Positions 54,540 through 64,000 of a stretch of DNA of 64,000 nucleotides are shown here, in pieces. Under the pieces are notes generated by a model. It saw only the letters and a list, made by a program, of their open reading frames with translations, had not been told where the DNA came from and ran no database searches. The stretch is from Parapristionchus giblindavisi (lineage: Eukaryota; Nematoda; Chromadorea; Rhabditida; Diplogasteridae). Both the position numbers and the translations under genes were made by a program. Where the stretch lies: assembly GCA_943737045.1 (NCBI GenBank), contig CALSFV010000009.1, positions 1,240,001-1,304,000 of the forward strand. The letters run 5' to 3'. Each line of letters opens with the position of its first letter. The first letter of the stretch is position 1.

Positions 54540-55800
54540 CACTCTTCTTGAATATCAATGACTCAGCATTACCAGTGACTTTCTCGTTTCACACAATTCA
54601 TATTATCCAACGTAACTCTATTTACCGCTTGTTTCGACACGTTCCCAAGACCCCAATAATTAAATGTTCTTACAAACAAAAAACAACAAATTCGTGTGTG
54701 TGCTTCATCCACGACGGTCTACTTTACATATTACGGATCTCCTGTAAAAGTGTATGAAAATTAAAACCTTTTTCGACAGCAAAAAATTTTTGTCCTTAAC
54801 ATTTCCAATATTTTAACATTTCCGACCATATCCTTAATTGAGTTATTTGTAGAAGAGGTCATTAGCAACCGATCTAAAAAAGTTTCACATGATAGCTCAA
54901 AAACGAAGCGAGTTACCTTTATTTAAAGTTGACAGTAAAAAATTTTCATAGATATGCAAATTTCTAAAATCAAAATTTAAAAATGTTGTTTTCGCACTCA
55001 GTTAGACCAGTCTAACAACTATTAATGAAATCGGAGGACAAGCATTTTTTGCTGTCGAACGGTTTCATACTCTTTTACAGGAGATTCATTGTCAGAAAAG
55101 CGAGCCGCTTTCTCGTTTCAAGCTCTAATGATTATTCAACATTCACTTCCCTTATTCGATATAATGTTGATCGGGAACCAATCCATCCACTTGTATTTCC
55201 ACTTTTTTTTGGATCCGCTTGTATTTCCAGTGACTTTCTCGTTTCAGACAACTCATATTATGACTCTACATCACTATTTACCCGCTTGTTTCCACGCGTA
55301 CCAAAGACCCGAATAATAAATATTCTCAATCTCACAAACAACAAAACAGCAAATTCGTTAGTGTGTTTCATCTACGAGTGTCTATTACACATATAAATTA
55401 CACTCCAGCCAAGAGAGCACAGCGTTTCTATAACACGGTGAGAGCTCGCATTAAAATTTTGGCAAAATGCCAAAAAAAATTACGGTATGACTGCACCTTT
55501 TTGTGACAATAAGGCATGGCCAGTAGCTTTCTCGTTTCAAGCTCTTATGATTATTCTAAACTTACTCCATTTATCCGATATAGATATAGAAGCTTCCTCA
55601 GCAACCAATAAATAAATAATCTCGACGTTCCATCCCAACCACGAACTTGTTTTTGACCAGTGGCTTTCTCGTTTCAATCACTACTGATTATTCTGCATTC
55701 ACTTCCCTTCTTCGGTACGATCTTGTTCTATAACCAAAATAAAACCAAAAATACAGTCCCAAACCACAAAACAACCGAGCCACAGCCTATAAGTGACCTG
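54540..55800. repeat. Inter-block spacer with TTTCTCGTTTCA modules
   Basis: At least five modules with TGACTTTCTCGTTTCA or CTTTCTCGTTTCAA (about 54575, 55105, 55225, 55520 and 55660), interrupted by a MITE. Homologous to the spacers at 15880-16300 and 27880-29420. Short ORFs give related peptides (VTFSFQT) only because the DNA repeats. Confidence 0.55.
54739..55083. mobile_element. MITE with CTCCTGTAAAAGTGTATGAA ends
   Basis: CTCCTGTAAAAGTGTATGAA and TTCGACAGCAAAAAAT are mirrored by ATTTTTTGCTGTCGAACGG and CATACTCTTTTACAGGAG. 345 bp, AT-rich interior, no ORF of note. Confidence 0.75.
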
Positions 55801-56796
55801 TCAGACAAAGTCACAAATTGGAAGGCCATACTGAAGAGACAAATATGGAGATCAAGATAAAAAGACATAAAACCAAAAGCCAACTTCCGTTTTTATCCTG
55901 TGGCCCTCAATCTCTTGCAATCCCATGTCTAACACTCAATATAAAAAAAATATTTTATTAATTAAACAATCGACAACCTATTACATTATACATTGATGAA
56001 AGATCAGAGATCAAAGATCAAAGATCAAAGATCACCGAGTGTTTATTACGCTCGGCGAATATAAGTGAACAACGGGAGAGAAAGAGGTCATATTAAAGAT
56101 ATGATCGATTGATTTATGAAGGAATGGGTGGAAAACTCATTCGAGGGAGTTGATCAATTGATCGGAGAGGGGGTTGTGTGCCTAGAGATATAAGAGCCAG
56201 ATAGTAGATTATGAATATATATTTGATGGAATAAATAAATACATATATAAATGAAATAGCGAAAAGGATGGGGCATAGAGATTACCAAGATTCAAATGAG
56301 CTAAAGTATTATTTACTTTTTTTTTAGTTTCCAGGTTATCCTGAGAGAAAATTCACTCGCACTATTATTATTGAAAGATCAAAAGTTCAAAGTTCAAAGC
56401 AATCGATACTCTTAAAACTATCCAGCACGACCGCTCATCTAGAAAACTGGTTTATAGTTTACTCGGTATCAAAAGGCCCCGAGGCAGAATACAGTGAATA
56501 CTGGGAACGTATTGCCTGTGCAGACTCGCTGAAAACAATCGGAAGTCACTTTCCTTGCCTGAATCCATCTATCCCCAAAGAGTAACTATCGGTAGTGGTC
56601 AGTCAAAAACAATCAAAATGAGGCAAGACTGGGGAAGGCATATAGCAAAGGGATAACGGAAGTCATAGATCTATCGTCTACTATATATTATAATACATAG
56701 GGAACGATTGCTGCATCAGGGGGCAGATGTTTCAATGTCTAAGGAAGTTTATATTTTATGTACAAAGTTCAAAGATCAAGGTTAAAAGGTCAAAGA
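55801..56796. other. 3' flank of gene block E, no gene
   Basis: Nearly identical to 30310-30540 at its start and homologous to the other block flanks. It holds AAAGATC units and the uninterrupted LINE target near 56575. Confidence 0.5.
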
Positions 56797-57540
56797 TCAC
56801 TGCTCTCCACTTGTCAGCGTTAGGCTCGGCGAATTTCATCATAAACTTCTTCTTCATCTCCTCGTCATGGAACTGCGTCCATAATGATGTGCCGTCGGCC
56901 ATCTTAAAGATCAAAGATCAAAGATCAAAAATCAAAATACAAAGATCACACAACCCACTTCCAAACCATCACAGAAGTCGCGGATGCGTCAGTCTGTGGC
57001 GTGCGCGCTGCGCCGCAGGATCCCTGAAATACAAATCAATCAATCTAAATATCAATAATTAAAGGAGTACGGTATCCCATCAATCAATAAATCAATCAAT
57101 AACCGTACGTCGTGGTATTCAGCCGCAGTGCGCCGGACGGCGCGACCAGATACGGTAGACGAATCTGCATAACAAAGGAATGGGTAGAATATTTCTAATG
57201 CAAAGCCGATAATCTTTAGAATAGTGGTAGATAAAAATCAATAAAATGAAATATAGATCGTACCTTGACTGCATCTTCTATGATACCCTTGATGTGGTAG
57301 ACAAGCGCCTCGGTCACGATCTCTCCGACGTCCGGAGGCATCTGAAATTGGGAGAGTATCACGTTCTATTTTTTTTTCTGACCTTATACATCGCACTCCT
57401 GCTATATTTGATGGAGTAAATAAATAAACAAACAAATAAATACGTTAAATCAGAAGACGTAATCCTCTATTTCAACGCTTCGGTCATTGCTCACGCTACC
57501 CTTTTTAGTTCTCTGGCAACGAAAGTTTGCCAGGAAAACC

Positions 57541-57640
57541 CCTGACAAGGGAATGGTCTCAGCTCGCAGAAAGCAAACTGGATGAAATTTTGCATAAGCA
57601 TAGCTGAACGTATTGTATGATCATTGGTGAAGTCCAAACA
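57541..57640. mobile_element. Single end of the GACAAGGGAAT foldback family
   Basis: CTGACAAGGGAATGGTCTCA and GGATGAAATTTTGCAT match one arm end of the element at 7574-8075. No second arm was found. Confidence 0.5.
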
Positions 57641-57908
57641 TCCTATGGTTCAGTGTATCTTGGGTATCTTAGCAAAAAAAAAACGTTTTGAGGCGAAGTT
57701 TCTACAAGTGTGACCAAACGTTGGACCGATTTCCTGGAGAAAAAAAAGAAAGAAGAGAGAGCCCTGCCGCACAGCGTTTTGAGAGCGGACATGGAGAGCG
57801 CAAAAACAGTACGGTTTCGCATGTAAATTAGAATGTCATTTCGCTCGTTCTCGTGTCCGAAATCCCTCCCTGCCACAATGAGATCTTAAATTTCTCATAC
57901 CAGCCGGA

Positions 57909-58173
57909 ATCTCTATCTATCTATCTCTATCTCTATCTATTTTTTCTCAATTCTGTTTCATGATTCACTATTCGAAAAGGATCAAGTGTAGCGGCTTTGA
58001 TTCTGAAGAACGTCTTAATTGCTGATCAGAAGATGAAGAAGATGAAGAGAATTATGCCCCTTGTATGGGACCTCAGCACGCCCAGACAAATCTGTCGTTT
58101 AGCGGCAACCATTCCCTCCCTAATGGTTCTGTGCTTGATAAAGGTCAATAAACTGTAAACTGTAAACTGTAAA
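57909..58173 (+). mobile_element. Retroposed insert with AAACTGT tail
   Basis: 265 bp flanked by the 9-bp duplication CCAGCCGGA (57900-57908 and 58174-58182); copy B shows a related uninterrupted site near 11107. The 3' end is GGTCAATAAACTGTAAACTG with further AAACTGT units, as in LINE 3' ends. The 5' end begins with CTATCTAT repeats. No RT coding remains and no A or B box was seen. Confidence 0.65.
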
Positions 58174-58598
58174 CCAGCCGGAAGATTTAGGTTTCACCGA
58201 TCGCAAATAAGATTGAAGATGAAAGGAAGTAGCAATGGTAAATACGGTCATTGAACATTCAAATAAATAAATAGATAAATTGTCCACACTCTCGCATTTT
58301 CTTTGCCTTGTCAACAAGAGAAGCTTAGAGTATCAAATTAGCGTACTTGTTAGGGGCATTCACTTACAGGCGCAGTCTGATTGTGAGCTAATGCTAAACT
58401 CTCCGCTCTGGCGCTCTCTCACTTTCTTTGACTTCGAGAAAGCGCTGCCAGATTGGAGAGTTTCAACTTAGCACCAGGGTATGCCTTTAGCAAATGCACA
58501 TTGTAATTGATACACGCAATTTCAAGTGCCGGGAAAACTAACAAAGAAAGAGATGAAGACAGCATAGTAGAAATGGAGAATAGAATGGGAAAATGCCA

Positions 58599-58971
58599 CA
58601 CTCAGGAAAAAAGAAGTGTTAATATGAACACTCATAGGTGTTCCGGGTGAAAATGTAATCCCCAATGTGTTATAATTAACACCTTTTGGGGTGTAGATTG
58701 GAAAAAGGTGTAAATTGGAACAGATGGAGGTTCAATAGAACAATTTGATGTGAGATAGTGTGGATTTCTATGTGAGACCAGTGAAGTAATGAAGGATGAT
58801 AGAATTAATTATTGATAGACGTTTCGAGACTAACGTCTCATCATCACATAGAAATCCACACTATCAACCATCACAAATGAAGATAATTCAGTACTCAAAA
58901 TACAATTTGATGTGTTTAATAGAACACACGGTTGTATAGATTTTTCTACACATTTTTTCTGACAATGAGTG
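58599..58971. mobile_element. CACTCA-ended MITE, copy E
   Basis: CACTCAGGAAAAAAGAAGTG at the left and TTTTTTCTGACAATGAGTG at the right; interior AATCCCCAATGTGTT. Counterpart of the split element at 38314-41444. Interrupted here by 58753-58911. Confidence 0.65.
58753..58911. mobile_element. 159-bp hairpin insert with 13-bp target duplication
   Basis: ACAATTTGATGTG flanks both sides (58740-58752 and 58912-58924); copy D (38450-38475) has one. GATAGTGTGGATTTCTATGTG is mirrored at 58845-58866, and the turn contains the palindrome AGACGTT...AACGTCT. The long duplication suggests retroposition rather than a DNA transposon. Confidence 0.65.
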
Positions 58972-59135
58972 CGGGGGTGAGAAGAGAATGTATGGTGACA
59001 CTCCTTCACGCCGCGCATTTTCGTGTTTCACCATTTCCGGAAATGCACAACGCATATGAGCAAATCTGATAATGATGAATTCCCGTCAATATCATCATGC
59101 ACACCAGAGCCCGCGATCTCACAAACGCTTAATGG

Positions 59136-59253
59136 ATCTAGGATGAGAACCAATCTATGAAAGCATACTTGATGAAAACCATTTGCTCATGAGAATCAAA
59201 CATTAATGAGTAGACAAACAATGTTTCTTATTCATCGGTTCTAATCCGACCTA
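59136..59253. mobile_element. MITE with CTAGG...CCTAG ends, copy E
   Basis: Diverged counterpart of 41650-41772 (left end partly lost: GGATCTAGGATGAGAACC; right end GGTTCTAATCCGACCTAG). Confidence 0.6.
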
Positions 59254-61309
59254 GTTTCCTCTTGATAAATATGTCATGAATGAAAAGGAAAATGAATCTC
59301 CTGACCTCCTCAACGCATTCCTTTGCTCCTCTCAGATAGAACAACGTCGTTATCGTGGATTCTGATGGCAGGACATACGATCTCTTCGTTGACTGTGTCT
59401 TACTGTCAGATGGTCGACCAAAGGAGGTCGATGCGCCCAGCGACATCTGTATTTATTTATTCATTTAATTATTAATTTATCGTACACCACAAGGGTGCTA
59501 ACAATGAACGGTGTCAAATGTGACGTCACAAGCGTATGCCTCCGCCTACGCTGCCTCCACCTACGCTTGTGACATCACGTTTGTCGGCAAACGGTTTTCA
59601 ACGGTCATGGATACGGCCCCCTGTTGGCGATCTTTGGAATAGTTACGACAGTGATCTTTGATCTTCATAACTAAAGTGCCCAGTAAATCTAACAACAGCA
59701 ACTAAAGACTTCGGGGGCAGTATATAGATGGCTATCTCGCGACCGTAGAATGACGCTACCGTACCTCGCATCCGTCAAGAAGATGCGTGAAGAGGCGTTC
59801 GTGTGCGGCGTGTACGGTAGGTGGCAGAATCGATTGGATGAGTTCGTCAACATCGACGAGAGTGGCGCGACCACGAATCAACCGAACGAGCACTGCCATG
59901 TAGCTGTAGAAGATATTGATTGGTTGACCGATTACGGTAACGATATTGATTGATTGCCGTAACTGATTGACTGATTGTTTGTTTGATTGATATCGATTGA
60001 TTACCATTATACGAGGGCGGCACAAGCGGCAAGGGCCCACCCGGTTTTGGCACCGACCCACCCGATCTAGGAAAAATTCACTCAAACATGAAATTTTTGT
60101 GTCTCACCCACACGATTCTGATTCCCAGCGGCAAAGGTTGCCCACGAATGATTAACCTAATCAATAAAGTGAGAAACCCCCTCATAAATAGCTCAATCAG
60201 TCATCAGACATCACTACCAATCGATAATCATCATCGACTACCGTATACCTGTCTATGGATGATTGATCATCAGCGAGTCCCGCACAGATCTCCCTGACTG
60301 TATTTCTCATCTCGGCGTACGTCCGTTTCCTCTTTTCCATTTTCTGCTCACGCTCTCGCTCGTCCCACTCATCCATCTCAATTTTCTTCTCAAAATCGAT
60401 TTAAATATTACTAATCAATCAACTAAGGATTACTGTATTCTCAACGGGGCGGAGCTTAAACAACTAGCAATTGTATCTTTAATCTCTCAGATATCACTAT
60501 TTCCAGTATCCGTCCGACTGGTTGCACATTTTTGCATAAATACACGAACTTAAATTAATCTTTATCACCATAGTACATATTAATATTAAGAACAAGTACC
60601 AGTTACGGTTGTTAGCAAAATTACAAAAAAAATTGTGTAAAACTATCACTTCCATGGTAGGGTTGGTGTGGGGAAATCCGGCATAATACAAAGGAGGGGA
60701 CATTTTGATCGACTATTCAGGAATAAACTCTAGATGAGAAGGTCAAAAACGGTGAAAAGAAACGAGGAATTTGAAGAGATAGTGTATGAATAGTAGATAG
60801 CTTTCTCAGAAGACAAAGTCCTTTCGTTTCGCCACTTTTGAAGGGAGAATTCATTGGTTACGGTATGATTATTGATTGAAAATCGATAATCATATTTTAA
60901 CCACTCAAACAACCACCAAATCAAATCAGGTTCAACGTAAAACAGGGTCCATCGGCAAAGTTCTAGAATCATACAAAGTTTCGGTATGACAAAATGGGTA
61001 AATTTTTTGTTATTTTCTACATAAAATGTTATTTGGCCGATTATTGATTGTCTATTAGTAGGGGAAACAAACGAAACTCACATAAAACAGATATACACAA
61101 TACTATGCAAGTAAAATAAAAAGATATACAAATCGATTTCGACGACTAGTATAAAAGATTTTGTTCGGATTAATGTATTAAGTTATCTATGTAAATTATT
61201 ACAATAATAATAGGGTGCAATATGTTAACAGGGATATCATAGATCAGGCGACCACAGTATCCTCAATATCACAGTGTCAAGATCAAGGATCAAAGATCAA
61301 AGATCGCAT

Positions 61310-61441
61310 CTACAGTAGCGTCTTGATGTACTCGATGGCAGCAGTGAACTGGGTCCACCAGTAAGCGTCACTGCCGTCCATTTGATTGGTGAAGAATCCA
61401 TCGACATACTGTACATTGGATAGGAGAGCGGGAGGATTTGC
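61310..61441 (-). pseudogene. rme-6/GAPVD1-like last exon, copy E (rest not in place)
   Basis: 132 nt, 43 codons plus TAG, with NPPALLSNVQYV, YWWTQFTAAIEY and acceptor TTCAG; the exon itself is intact. The next exon would lie near 61900 but a LINE begins at about 61677 and runs to the window end, so whether the gene continues cannot be seen. Confidence 0.7.
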
Positions 61442-61676
61442 CTGAATATATAAAGATTATGATCTTTGATCTTTGACCTCTACTCATCGGAAGGTATCAG
61501 TCAGACCAAGAAAACATGCGCTACTTAAAGAAAATCAATACAAATCATAACGCTTGTACAACTTTCATAGTCATCCGAGCTAGTGAAAGATAATCTTTCA
61601 TATTTCATCTTTTTTTAAATCTCCCACGCTCAGGTATACGGTATGTGTTCATTGGGTCATATCATGGGCATACTTA

Positions 61677-63550
61677 TTTATTCTTTATTCCATCAAATAT
61701 ATATAATAACAGGGTGATGTGTACACAGAATAGGGGTAGATGGATTTCCGTCGCATATGGCGATTTCGGTTTTGGCTCGGTGGCAGTTTGTAAAGGATGA
61801 GGGTTTAGGGACGAATTCGAGAATATCTAATGATGAGGGTGGAGGGGAGATTTGATAACCCTGCACGGAAGGGTTTAGGGGACGAAAGAACTAATTCTGA
61901 TGGGAGTGAATTCCAACAGTCTATACTTCTAGAGGCACATGTAGTATGGGTAGTAGAAATCCTATAAGGGAGAATAATACGAAATGGATGAGAAAGACGG
62001 TTGTATTGTGAGGGAAGAACAGAAAGGAGATTGGATGAATCAAACAAATTAAAGTTATGCATAGTATTATGAACAAATTGAATATCATAAATAGCTCTTC
62101 TATAATCAAGGGTTTCGAGGTTTAAATACGTTAGTCTATCATAATAAGAAGAAGGAGGTAAACGACATTTAGCTAACATTCTTTTGGTATAATTTCTCTG
62201 TACATCTTCAAGACAGTTGGTAAGGTGCTTTGAGGTGGGATTAAATACAACAGTAGATGATTCAAGTAGGGGTCTAACATAAACACAATAAGCTTTTAGG
62301 AAGATTTCTTTGGAATTAGAATAAATAGTCTTGAAAAGAATATTTGCTCTTTGTATGGCTCTATTAGCAACAATGGAGATGTGATCATTAAACTTAAGAT
62401 TTGGGGTCATGTGAATACCTAAGTCTTTAACAATAGGAGAAGGGGATAAAGCATAACCGTCAAGAAAATAAGTGGTTCTATTCTTAAGAGGCCCAAAGTG
62501 CATTACAGTACATTTGGTAGGGGAAAGGGTCATGTTCCACAATTTGCTCCATTCAGAAATTTGGTCAATAGTATATTGAATGTCTGCAGAGGAGGTGGGG
62601 ACAGGGGCATATATCTTAATATCATCAGCGAAAATACCATGACTGATATTAGAAGGGATAATTGATTGAATATCATTCAGATACAATATAAATAGGAGAG
62701 GACCAATACTAGAACCTTGAGGAACGCCTGAGATAATAGGGGCAGGAAGAGAGAAAACATTATCAATGAAAATGGACTGTGTACGGCCGAACAAATATGA
62801 TCTAAACCAAGCAACAATATGATCGGAAAAACCTATTTTGGAAAGTTTATATAACAATAATCGATGATCAATACTATCAAACGCCTTTGCATAATCAAAA
62901 TATATGGAATCAATAGAGGATCCTCTAGAGAATTGAGATAGATAATTAGAATAAGTTTCAACTAGTTGGGTTGTGGTAGAGCGATTGTTACGAAAACCTG
63001 CCTGACGGGTATCAAGAATATCGTGGTCATCAAGGTAAGACACAATACAATCAATTAAAATTTTTTCAAAGATTTTTGATGATGTTGCCGTTAATGAAAT
63101 AGGTCTATAATTACTGATATTATTATTTCTAGGTTTCTTGGGAATCGGCTTAACAATAGCGGTTTTCCAAGCAGGGGGAACAGTAGATGTGGTAAGAGAC
63201 TGATTAAATATAATTGTGAGAGGAATAACAATGGAGTTCTTACACTTAAGATATACAAGATTAGGTATGGCATCAGGAGAGGTATTGTTCTTGGGAACTA
63301 AGTTAGATATTGCGGACAAGATTTGTGCTGTGCTTATATAGGGTAGATCAAATGAATATGCTCCCTGAATTGGTTTAGGGAGTGGGGACAATTGGGGAGG
63401 GGTCTGAACACTGGTAAAATATTCGGGTGGAGGACAGGTTAGCAGGGGACATTTGAGCAGCAGTTGAAAGGGGACAGTTGAGCAAAGGAGAGTAGAGCAA
63501 TGGCCAGATGAGCATTGCCCATAACAGCAGTGGACGTTAGAGCAATGACT
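61677..63550 (-). mobile_element. LINE inserted in the rme-6-like intron, copy E
   Basis: The 3' end (minus strand) is GGAATAAAGAATAAATAAG at about 61677, exactly where intron sequence shared with copies B-D (GGTCATA...CATACTTA) stops. It encodes a reverse transcriptase, lacks a visible endonuclease, and at its 5' side passes into a 40-bp minisatellite that reaches the window edge. Confidence 0.85.
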
Positions 63551-63967
63551 TCTCTGAACTTGGACACTTGAGCAGCGGTTGAATAAGGCCTCCCTGAACT
63601 TGGACACTTGAGCAGCGGTTGAATAAGGCCTCCCTGAACTTGGACACTTGAGCAGCGGTTGAATAAGGCCTCCCTGAACTTGGACACTTGAGCAGCGGTT
63701 GAATAAGGCCTCCCTGAACTTGGACACTTGAGCAGCGGTTGAATAAGGCCTCCCTGAACTTGGACACTTGAGCAGCGGTTGAATAAGGCCTCCCTGAACT
63801 TGGACACTTGAGCAGCGGTTGAATAAGGCCTCCCTGAACTTGGACACTTGAGCAGCGGTTGAATAAGGCCTCCCTGAACTTGGACACTTGAGCAGCGGTT
63901 GAATAAGGCCTCCCTGAACTTGGACACTTGAGCAGCGGTTGAATAAGGCCTCCCTGAACTTGGACAC
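61805..63967 (-). CDS. LINE reverse transcriptase ORF fused to minisatellite-coded repeats
   Basis: 720 aa. Residues about 1-140 come from the minisatellite: a 40-residue repeat containing SKFREALFNRCSSVQVQ, LIQPLLKCPSS and RPYSTAAQV. From about 215 the reverse transcriptase is complete in its main motifs: AWKTAIVKPIPKK, NYRPISLT, DYAKAFDSIDH, SGVPQGSSIGPLLF and the catalytic FADD, then thumb and KDLGIHMTPNLKFNDH. The C-terminus is FRIILPYRIS...SIDCWNSLPSEL. No endonuclease domain is in the window. The true start is uncertain because the repeat has no stop in any minus-strand frame; the coding part proper may begin near 63545. Confidence 0.8.
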   Translation of the reverse strand: MSKFREALFNRCSSVQVQGGLIQPLLKCPSSGRPYSTAAQVSKFREALFNRCSSVQVQGGLIQPLLKCPSSGRPYSTAAQVSKFREALFNRCSSVQVQGGLIQPLLKCPSSGRPYSTAAQVSKFREALFNRCSSVQVQRSHCSNVHCCYGQCSSGHCSTLLCSTVPFQLLLKCPLLTCPPPEYFTSVQTPPQLSPLPKPIQGAYSFDLPYISTAQILSAISNLVPKNNTSPDAIPNLVYLKCKNSIVIPLTIIFNQSLTTSTVPPAWKTAIVKPIPKKPRNNNISNYRPISLTATSSKIFEKILIDCIVSYLDDHDILDTRQAGFRNNRSTTTQLVETYSNYLSQFSRGSSIDSIYFDYAKAFDSIDHRLLLYKLSKIGFSDHIVAWFRSYLFGRTQSIFIDNVFSLPAPIISGVPQGSSIGPLLFILYLNDIQSIIPSNISHGIFADDIKIYAPVPTSSADIQYTIDQISEWSKLWNMTLSPTKCTVMHFGPLKNRTTYFLDGYALSPSPIVKDLGIHMTPNLKFNDHISIVANRAIQRANILFKTIYSNSKEIFLKAYCVYVRPLLESSTVVFNPTSKHLTNCLEDVQRNYTKRMLAKCRLPPSSYYDRLTYLNLETLDYRRAIYDIQFVHNTMHNFNLFDSSNLLSVLPSQYNRLSHPFRIILPYRISTTHTTCASRSIDCWNSLPSELVLSSPKPFRAGLSNLPSTLIIRYSRIRP

Positions 63968-64000
63968 TTGAGCAGCGGTTGAATAAGGCCTCCCTGAACT
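63551..64000. repeat. 40-bp minisatellite (about 11 copies, continues beyond the window)
   Basis: TCCCTGAACTTGGACACTTG followed by AGCAGCGGTTGAATAAGGCC, repeated without visible change; only the first copy differs (TCTCTG). Because 40 is not a multiple of three, three copies make a 40-codon repeat and all three minus-strand frames stay open. Confidence 0.95.

Larger units (their letters stand above)
56797..60376 (-). pseudogene. ADA1/TADA1-like gene, copy E (frameshifted)
   Basis: Exons: 60376-60249, 59903-59765, 59446-59306, 57341-57264, 57164-57109, about 57011-56953 and 56902-56797. Exons 1-5 are open and close to copy B. Exon 6 has one extra base (ACGCATCCGCGAC against ACGCTTCGCGAC), giving an early TGA, and its donor is altered. 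The last exon lacks 14 nt and its acceptor is TTTAAG. The long intron 3 holds a retroposed insert, a split MITE and another MITE. About 930 bp separate its start from the rme-6-like stop of block E. Confidence 0.7.

Noticed and set aside
58800..58866. Hammerhead ribozyme (TGATGAG...CGAAAC on the minus strand)
   Set aside because: The GAGAC/GTCTC stem leaves the CTGATGA core incomplete and its first base is A. It is better expl as part of a retroposed hairpin.

Overview
The window looks like repeat-rich nuclear DNA of an invertebrate, most likely a nematode. The grounds are small exons, TTTCAG-type 3' splice sites, a VPS9-domain gene of the RME-6/GAPVD1 type, animal-type LINE, Ty3 and BEL elements, a tRNA-derived SINE and many CTACCGTA-type motifs. 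No rRNA, functional tRNA, bacterial operon or CRISPR array was seen. The species cannot be named from sequence alone.

The backbone is one two-gene block on the minus strand, present in five diverged copies: A (about 2236-9130), B (9131-16300), C (16300-28240), D (29400-55800) and E (55800 to the window end). A scrambled intron remnant lies at 28350-28860. Each full block reads, on the minus strand, from an rme-6/GAPVD1-like gene (Rab5 exchange factor) into a seven-exon gene that I read as the SAGA subunit ADA1/TADA1. Every rme-6-like copy is incomplete or frameshifted. Of the ADA1-like copies only B (10344-13035) can be read through all seven exons, giving 241 aa; A, C, D and E have lost exons, gained stops or shifted frame.

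Mobile DNA makes up much of the rest. 1-2239 is a long-armed foldback element carrying a zinc-finger gene fragment and, in one arm, a SINE. 2806-4040 is a 5'-truncated LINE whose empty site is preserved in the other copies. 5.1-6.0 kb and 18.4-19.3 kb carry the same MITEs, so A and C are sister copies. 7574-8075 and 19562-20672 are further foldbacks. 24961-27856 is a composite foldback with TTTTGGAAC arrays. 29520-30158, 38506-41420, 49608-49720 and 49725-51710 are palindromic elements flanked by TTAA. 33098-37205 is a BEL/Pao-like element with 79-bp LTRs and an orphan 793-aa ORF, involved in a 1.47-kb duplication. 43360-46971 is a young Ty3-type LTR element with an internally deleted polyprotein. 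61677-64000 is a LINE whose ORF runs into a 40-bp minisatellite.

Presence or absence of each insertion across the five copies gives a relative history: A and C share MITEs, D and E share others, and the LTR elements and TTAA palindromes are specific to D. Exon coordinates were derived by hand from reading frame, splice signals and comparison between copies. Gene names rest on remembered family patterns, not on a search.
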